Positions 60,003 to 64,000 of a DNA stretch of 64,000 nt are shown here, piece by piece. The position numbers were made by a program, and so were the translations under genes. The first letter of the stretch is position 1, and every line of letters starts with the position of its first letter. Source of the stretch: JBBDMX01 sp040878035 (GTDB lineage: Bacteria; Planctomycetota; Phycisphaerae; Phycisphaerales; Phycisphaeraceae); NCBI GenBank assembly GCA_040878035.1, contig JBBDMX010000030.1:1-64000 (forward strand), in the 5' to 3' direction. Below the pieces are notes generated by a model that was not told where the DNA came from, made no database searches, and worked only from the letters and a program-made list of their open reading frames with translations.

Positions 60003-60058
60003 GAAAGCCCACCCGCGCCAGCGGGTGGGTCCCCAGCCGCGGGAGCGGCTGGGCTTTC
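60003..60058. repeat. Paired hairpins CCCACCCGC/GCGGGTGGG and CCCAGCCGC/GCGGCTGGG
   Basis: Bounded by GAAAG and CTTTC. Same core as 43018-43074, in the opposite order. Between corC and trpA, 20 bp before the trpA start. Confidence 0.85.
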
Positions 60059-60077
60059 CCATGCTATGCTGACCGCT

Positions 60078-60899
60078 ATGAATCGGATCGACGCGATTTT
60101 CCAGGGCCTGCGCCATCTAACGCCCCCGCGCGCCCGGAAGGGCGCCCTGATGCCCTTCATCACCGCCGGTGATCCGGACCTGGCGACGACGGCCGCGCTG
60201 CTCCCGGCACTCCAGGACGCCGGCGCCGCCGTGTGCGAACTGGGCTTTCCCTTTTCCGACCCGATCGCCGACGGCCCGGTGATCCAGGAGTCGATGACCC
60301 GCGCCCTGGCGCGGGGCGTCCGCACCGCCGACATCTTCGCCATGGTCAAGGCCCAGCGGCAGCGCCTGTCGATGGGCCTGGTGGCGATGGTCAGTTACTC
60401 GATCGTCTTTCGCCACGGGCCCAGGCAGTTTGCCCAGCGGGCGGCGGAGGCAGGATTCGATGGGCTGATTCTGCCCGACCTGCCCGTGGAGGAATCGGAC
60501 GAGGCCTGCCGCGCCGCCGCCGATGCCGGGCTCACCTGCACGTTTCTAATCGCGCCCAACACGCCGATGAAGCGTGCCGAGCAGATCGCCCGCGCCTGCA
60601 CCGGCTTTGTCTATGTGCTGGCCCGCGCGGGAGTGACGGGCGAGCGCGCCCAGTTGCCCGCCGATCTGCCCGATCGGCTGGCGCGCTTGCGCCAGGTGAG
60701 CGACCTGCCCATGGCGGTGGGCTTCGGCATCGCCGACGCCGGTCAGGCGGCCCAGGTGCTCGCCGTCGCCGACGCGGTGATCGTCGGCTCGGCGGTGGTT
60801 CGCCGCATCAACCACTATCGCGACCAAGGCCCGCAGGAAATCGCCCGCCACGTCGCCGCCTTCGTCGCCGAACTGGCGGGCGCCCGCACCGTAACGTAA
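60078..60899 (+). CDS. trpA: Tryptophan synthase alpha chain
   Basis: 273 residues from the ATG at 60078 (the earlier ATG at 60066 adds MLTA only). LMPFITAGDPDLATTAAL at the start; catalytic Glu and Asp in VCELGFPFSDPIADGPVIQ; DGLILPDLPVEES, YVLARAGVTGER and the phosphate-binding GFGIADAGQAAQ and VGSAVV. It cleaves indole-3-glycerol phosphate. No trpB is adjacent; the glutamine amidotransferase at the right edge may belong to the same pathway, but it is on the other strand. Confidence 0.95.
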   Translation: MNRIDAIFQGLRHLTPPRARKGALMPFITAGDPDLATTAALLPALQDAGAAVCELGFPFSDPIADGPVIQESMTRALARGVRTADIFAMVKAQRQRLSMGLVAMVSYSIVFRHGPRQFAQRAAEAGFDGLILPDLPVEESDEACRAAADAGLTCTFLIAPNTPMKRAEQIARACTGFVYVLARAGVTGERAQLPADLPDRLARLRQVSDLPMAVGFGIADAGQAAQVLAVADAVIVGSAVVRRINHYRDQGPQEIARHVAAFVAELAGARTVT

Positions 60900-60901
60900 G
60901 A

Positions 60902-60926
60902 GGCATGCCCACTTCAGTGGGCGTGC
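60902..60926. repeat. Palindromic hairpin after trpA
   Basis: GGCATGCCCACTT-CAGTGGGCGTGC, a relative of 31099-31124. It follows the trpA stop by 2 bp and probably marks the transcript end. Confidence 0.65.
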
Positions 60927-60956
60927 AAGTCTGGACCCCGACCCCGGAGGTTTGTC

Positions 60957-63374
60957 GTGCCCCATCATCCAAGTCGTATCGCGCTATTCGCGCTTCTGGC
61001 GGCGGCGCTGCTTTCCCTGAGCCTGCCCACTCGCGCCCTGGCGCAAGGCGACGAGCGAACCTTCGGCCCGGCCATGGACCCCAAGGCCATGATGGCCGAT
61101 CAACTCGTGCTGCTGATCAAGAAAGCCCTGGCGGCCGAGGCGGAACCCTCGCCCCATCAGTACGAGGCCGCTCACATCCTCCTGCGCCTGGCGCTGGACC
61201 TCAATCCCGATGACGCCGCGCTCTGGCTGATGGCGCGCGAGATGTCCGCTCGTTCGGGCCATCGCGACGACCAGCTCGACGCCTTGCGCCGCTACGTCAA
61301 CCTCGTTCCCGCCGACGATGCCGCCCAGCTCGACCTGATCATGCAGAGCGTGGCGGTGGGGCAGACCGTGGACGAACGCATCAAGCCGGTGGAGCGCATC
61401 CTCGACAGCCCCGCGGCCGCCAAACTCAGTGCCCCCTTGCGCTCGCGTCTGGCGATCTATGCCGCCCAGGGCGCCAAGGAACTCGACGATCAACCGCGCT
61501 TCCACGCCCGGCTCAAGCAAGCGGCCCAGCTCGATCCGACCAACCTCACCGCCATGCGCATGATCTACGACCTGGTGCAGGCGCGGCAGGGGGGCTCGGT
61601 GGAGCAGGGCGTGGCGTTGACCGGCCTGTTGCGCGCCGATCCGCTGGCCGTACCGCCGCGCCGCGAGCTGGCGGAGCTGCTCTCGGCCAGTGGCGCCCAC
61701 GCCGCCGCCATCGAGCAGTACCAGGTCGCCCAGGCCCTGGCGCAGGGTCCGATGGACGATGCGTTCTACTACGCCTGGGCCCTGTCGCTCATCGGCTCGG
61801 GCAACGCCAATAGCGCCCTGGAGATGTTCACCGCGCTGGAGCAGCGTCGCCAGGCGGCGGCGCACGCCGCCGCCCAGCAGCCCGGCCAGACCGTCACCCC
61901 CGCCGAGCAACCCACCGAGGCGACCGTCTATCTGCCCATGGACATGGAGCTGCTGCGCCTGGCGGTGTTCATCACCCGCGGGCAGGACGACTCGATCAAG
62001 GCATCGCTTTCGCGGCTGGATAAGACGCTGGCGGACGGCGAGAAAGCCGGTGACGCCCAGGCCAAAGCCGATCGCCTCTGGCTGGCGGCCCTGGCGGGCG
62101 AGGCGCCCGACGATGCGGCACTGGAGGCGCTGAGCAAAGAGCGCGGCCAGGATGACCCCCTGGTGCGGCGCATCGGCGGCTGGACCTTGCTTCGCCGCGG
62201 CCAGAGTGATGAGGCACGCCAAGCGCTCGAGCCGCTGGCGAAGACCGATCCGCAGGCGGCCTATGGCCTGGCGCGGCTGGACGATGTGAAAACCCCCGCT
62301 GGGCAGAAGCGCTTGCAGCAAGTCATCGCCATGGAGCCGCTGAATGTGGCGGCACTGTTGGCGATGGGCGACTTGCGCCAGCAGAACGTGGCGCCGGCGC
62401 TGTCGCCCGCCGGGGCCGGTCTGGCGCGCGTGCTGGAGCAGTTGCCGCTGGAGGTCCGCCGTGCCTCGGCCGGCGCGGACCGCTGGATTCGCTTAAGCGT
62501 GCGTTTGACGGCCCCCAGCTATCGCTATCTTCAGCCGGTGCGCGCCAAGGTGACGGTGCGTAACGCCAGTGACCTACCGCTGGCCTTGCGGCCGGGGGGT
62601 CCGGCGCCGTCGCGGCTGCTGCTGTATTTCACGCCGCAGGCGGCGGGCAAGCCCATGGCCAACCTCCCGCCGATCGTGGTGGACCTGGGCCGGCAACTGG
62701 TGCTGGGGCCGCGCCAGGCCATCGAGGCCATCGTGCCCCTGGACCACGCCGAACTGGGCTGGCTGCTGACCATCTCGCCCAGCGAGCAGGTGCTCTTCAA
62801 CGGCGTAGCGTTGCTGGGCGGCACGCCCACGGGCGACGGACAGGTCGGCATGCTCCCCAGCGGCGCCACCGAGACCATCGGCATCACCCGCCGCTCGGCG
62901 GTCACCGTCACCGGCCCCAACATCGACGGCATGTTCACCGCCCTGGAAGACCCCGACATGGCGACGCAGATGCAGGCCCTGGCGTGGCTGACCCTCAATG
63001 CCGCGCGGCTCTCGGGCGCCGACCAGCCCGGCGCCGTCGAGGTCATGGACAAGCTCACCACGCGCCTCACCCAGCGCTACCAGCGGCTCGACCCGCTGCG
63101 CCAAGCCTGGACCGTGCGCTTCCTCTCCCCCGACACCAAGGGCCAGCCCGTGCTGGCGCCCATTCACGACCTGGCGCAGCGCAGCGACGATGCCCTGACG
63201 CGCATCGTCTATCTGGTGACGCAGGTGACCGACCCGGCCTCGCCGCTATTGGACGCGGCGGCCCGGGAAAAGGACGTGCGCGTGATGCGCTTCGCCCAGG
63301 CCTGGCGCCCGGTGGTGGAACAAGCCAGGGCCGAAGCAGCTCGGAAGATCGAAAACACAAAAAAAGCCCCATGA
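60957..63374 (+). CDS. Large exported TPR-type protein
   Basis: 805 residues from a GTG at 60957 (GGAGG six bases upstream). Signal peptide ends RALAQG. The first ~450 residues look like degenerate TPR repeats (ANSALEMFTALEQRR, LRLALDLNPDDAALWLMA). The C-terminal half is beta-rich (VRLTAPSYRYLQPVRAKVTVRNASDLPLALRP, again in pieces), perhaps an Ig-like domain. No enzymatic motif. The last codons and stop are at the edge of a hairpin. Function unknown. Confidence 0.7.
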   Translation: MPHHPSRIALFALLAAALLSLSLPTRALAQGDERTFGPAMDPKAMMADQLVLLIKKALAAEAEPSPHQYEAAHILLRLALDLNPDDAALWLMAREMSARSGHRDDQLDALRRYVNLVPADDAAQLDLIMQSVAVGQTVDERIKPVERILDSPAAAKLSAPLRSRLAIYAAQGAKELDDQPRFHARLKQAAQLDPTNLTAMRMIYDLVQARQGGSVEQGVALTGLLRADPLAVPPRRELAELLSASGAHAAAIEQYQVAQALAQGPMDDAFYYAWALSLIGSGNANSALEMFTALEQRRQAAAHAAAQQPGQTVTPAEQPTEATVYLPMDMELLRLAVFITRGQDDSIKASLSRLDKTLADGEKAGDAQAKADRLWLAALAGEAPDDAALEALSKERGQDDPLVRRIGGWTLLRRGQSDEARQALEPLAKTDPQAAYGLARLDDVKTPAGQKRLQQVIAMEPLNVAALLAMGDLRQQNVAPALSPAGAGLARVLEQLPLEVRRASAGADRWIRLSVRLTAPSYRYLQPVRAKVTVRNASDLPLALRPGGPAPSRLLLYFTPQAAGKPMANLPPIVVDLGRQLVLGPRQAIEAIVPLDHAELGWLLTISPSEQVLFNGVALLGGTPTGDGQVGMLPSGATETIGITRRSAVTVTGPNIDGMFTALEDPDMATQMQALAWLTLNAARLSGADQPGAVEVMDKLTTRLTQRYQRLDPLRQAWTVRFLSPDTKGQPVLAPIHDLAQRSDDALTRIVYLVTQVTDPASPLLDAAAREKDVRVMRFAQAWRPVVEQARAEAARKIENTKKAP

Positions 63375-63470
63375 AACCGCTTGCGGTTTGGCATGGGCGG
63401 CCCCGCTTAAGCGGGGCTGGGGAGCGCGAAGTGAGCGTGGGGCACAGCCCCGCTTAAGCGGGGCCGCCCC
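63374..63470. repeat. Cluster of palindromes, two CCCCGCTTAAGCGGGG copies
   Basis: AAACCGCTTGCGGTTT (63374-63389), then GGCCCCGCTTAAGCGGGGCTG (63399 on) and CAGCCCCGCTTAAGCGGGGC (63445 on), the last two mirror images. The TAA in the second copy is the stop codon of the amidotransferase (63454-63456). Confidence 0.88.
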
Positions 63471-64000
63471 CCACGCCCAGATGCTCCGGCACCGCCATCC
63501 CCAGAAAATTCGCCAGTAACCGGTGGCCCTCGACCGTCAGAAAGCTCTCCGGGTGAAACTGCACGCCCTCCAGCGGCGCGTCCCGCCCCGCCCCCGCCCC
63601 CGGCCCAGGAGCCAGCGCCCCGGGCCGCAGACGCAGCCCCATGATCTCGTCCTCATCCGTCCACGCGCTGACCTCGAAGCGCTGCTCGTCGAACGTTTCC
63701 TTATAGATCACCAGGCTGTGATAGCGCGTGGCAGTGAACGGGTTGGACATGCCCGCGAAGATCGTCTTGTTGTCGTGATGGATCAGCGACGTCTTGCCGT
63801 GCATCAGCCGGTAGTTGCGCCCCACGGTCATGCCAAAGCAATGGCCGATGCACTGATGGCCCAGGCACACGCCCAGGATGGGCACGCGCCCCGCCAGCGC
63901 CTGAATGATGTCGTTGGACACCCCGCCTTGGCGCGGGGTGCAGGGCCCGGGTGATATGACGATGAAATCCGGCTTCATCGCCGCGGCCTCGGCGGCGGTG
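63454..64000 (-). CDS. Glutamine amidotransferase of anthranilate/aminodeoxychorismate synthase (partial)
   Basis: About 181 codons of a TrpG/PabA-type subunit; the start is beyond the right edge. IVISPGPCTPRQGGVS, the nucleophile elbow VPILGVCLGHQCIGHCFG with catalytic Cys, and the catalytic His-Glu in GVQFHPESFLTVEG are present. It feeds ammonia to the chorismate-binding partner. An inserted stretch RPGALAPGPGAGAGRDAP before LEGVQFHP is unusual. The last five residues (GGGPA) and the stop are encoded by a hairpin repeat. trpG and pabA cannot be separated here. Confidence 0.88.
   Translation of the reverse strand, partial: TAAEAAAMKPDFIVISPGPCTPRQGGVSNDIIQALAGRVPILGVCLGHQCIGHCFGMTVGRNYRLMHGKTSLIHHDNKTIFAGMSNPFTATRYHSLVIYKETFDEQRFEVSAWTDEDEIMGLRLRPGALAPGPGAGAGRDAPLEGVQFHPESFLTVEGHRLLANFLGMAVPEHLGVGGGPA

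Noticed and set aside
58664..60349. 561-codon minus-strand frame over corC and trpA
   Set aside because: Crosses two well-identified genes and a repeat on the opposite strand; composition is typical of a GC-rich shadow.
60984..62321. 445-codon minus-strand frame over the TPR gene
   Set aside because: Shadow of the TPR-type gene, which has the better start, signal peptide and ribosome site.

Overview
The window looks like one contig from a high-GC member of the Planctomycetota, most likely class Phycisphaerae. That call rests on PEP-CTERM sorted exoproteins (VPEP motif, one hydrophobic helix, RRKR tail), several sulfatases, family 20/38/42-like glycoside hydrolases, DUF3467, DUF5131/TcmP and a dense load of intergenic hairpin repeats. 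This is inference from gene content; no rRNA gene is present to confirm it, and I recognise no tRNA gene.

Layout. 1-10.4 kb is a glycan-degradation block read mostly on the minus strand: the start of a GH20-like gene, a tandem alpha/beta hydrolase, a GH42-like hydrolase, a GH20 hexosaminidase with a C-terminal frameshift, a GH38 start cut off by a transposase-derived miniature element, and a sulfatase. 10.36-17.15 kb is the strangest part. Six copies of one 37-bp sequence (five full and identical, one with 30 bp matching), all in one orientation, sit exactly where gene fragments begin or end. Between them lie a Tat-signal stub, an Imm32-like small gene, exported protein genes, DHFR and a large membrane HEAT-repeat gene. 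An IS91-family transposase (17.4-18.8 kb) follows, its 3' end about 220 bp from the nearest 37-bp copy. 19.6-33.7 kb holds housekeeping and signalling genes: PhyH dioxygenase, MraZ with its boxes, an HD-GYP protein, methyltransferase, DUF892 ferritin-like protein, HAD phosphatase, mnmA, murB, a HigBA-type toxin-antitoxin pair, asd and an ABC-F ATPase. 33.9-36.6 kb is an accessory island: DUF5131 plus TcmP, then a sulfatase pseudogene and a transposase remnant. 36.6-64 kb is mainly core: tRNA-binding protein, PpiD/SurA-like chaperone, Na/Pi-PhoU transporter, ddl, usp, nadE, sulfatase, pcrA, LON-domain protein, cysE, a structured ncRNA with its own promoter and terminator (6S-like), sugar epimerases, a LysM protein, a GT2 glycosyltransferase, a third sulfatase, a STAS/anti-sigma kinase pair, ybeY-corC, trpA, a secreted TPR protein and a trpG/pabA-type amidotransferase running off the end.

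How it fits together. The glycosidases, esterase-like protein and sulfatases suggest growth on sulfated polysaccharides. murB and ddl show a peptidoglycan pathway. asd, trpA, trpG and cysE are biosynthetic.

Two themes stand out beyond ordinary annotation. First, the 37-bp junction mosaic beside an IS91 element could be a trace of one-ended rolling-circle transposition, or an assembly chimera. Second, many families of hairpin or tandem-heptad inverted repeats lie at gene ends, repeatedly supply the stop codons of flanking genes, and have also entered mnmA, nadE and ybeY in frame. A zinc ribbon inserted into D-Ala-D-Ala ligase and the DUF5131-TcmP pair are the other leading candidates for undescribed biology.
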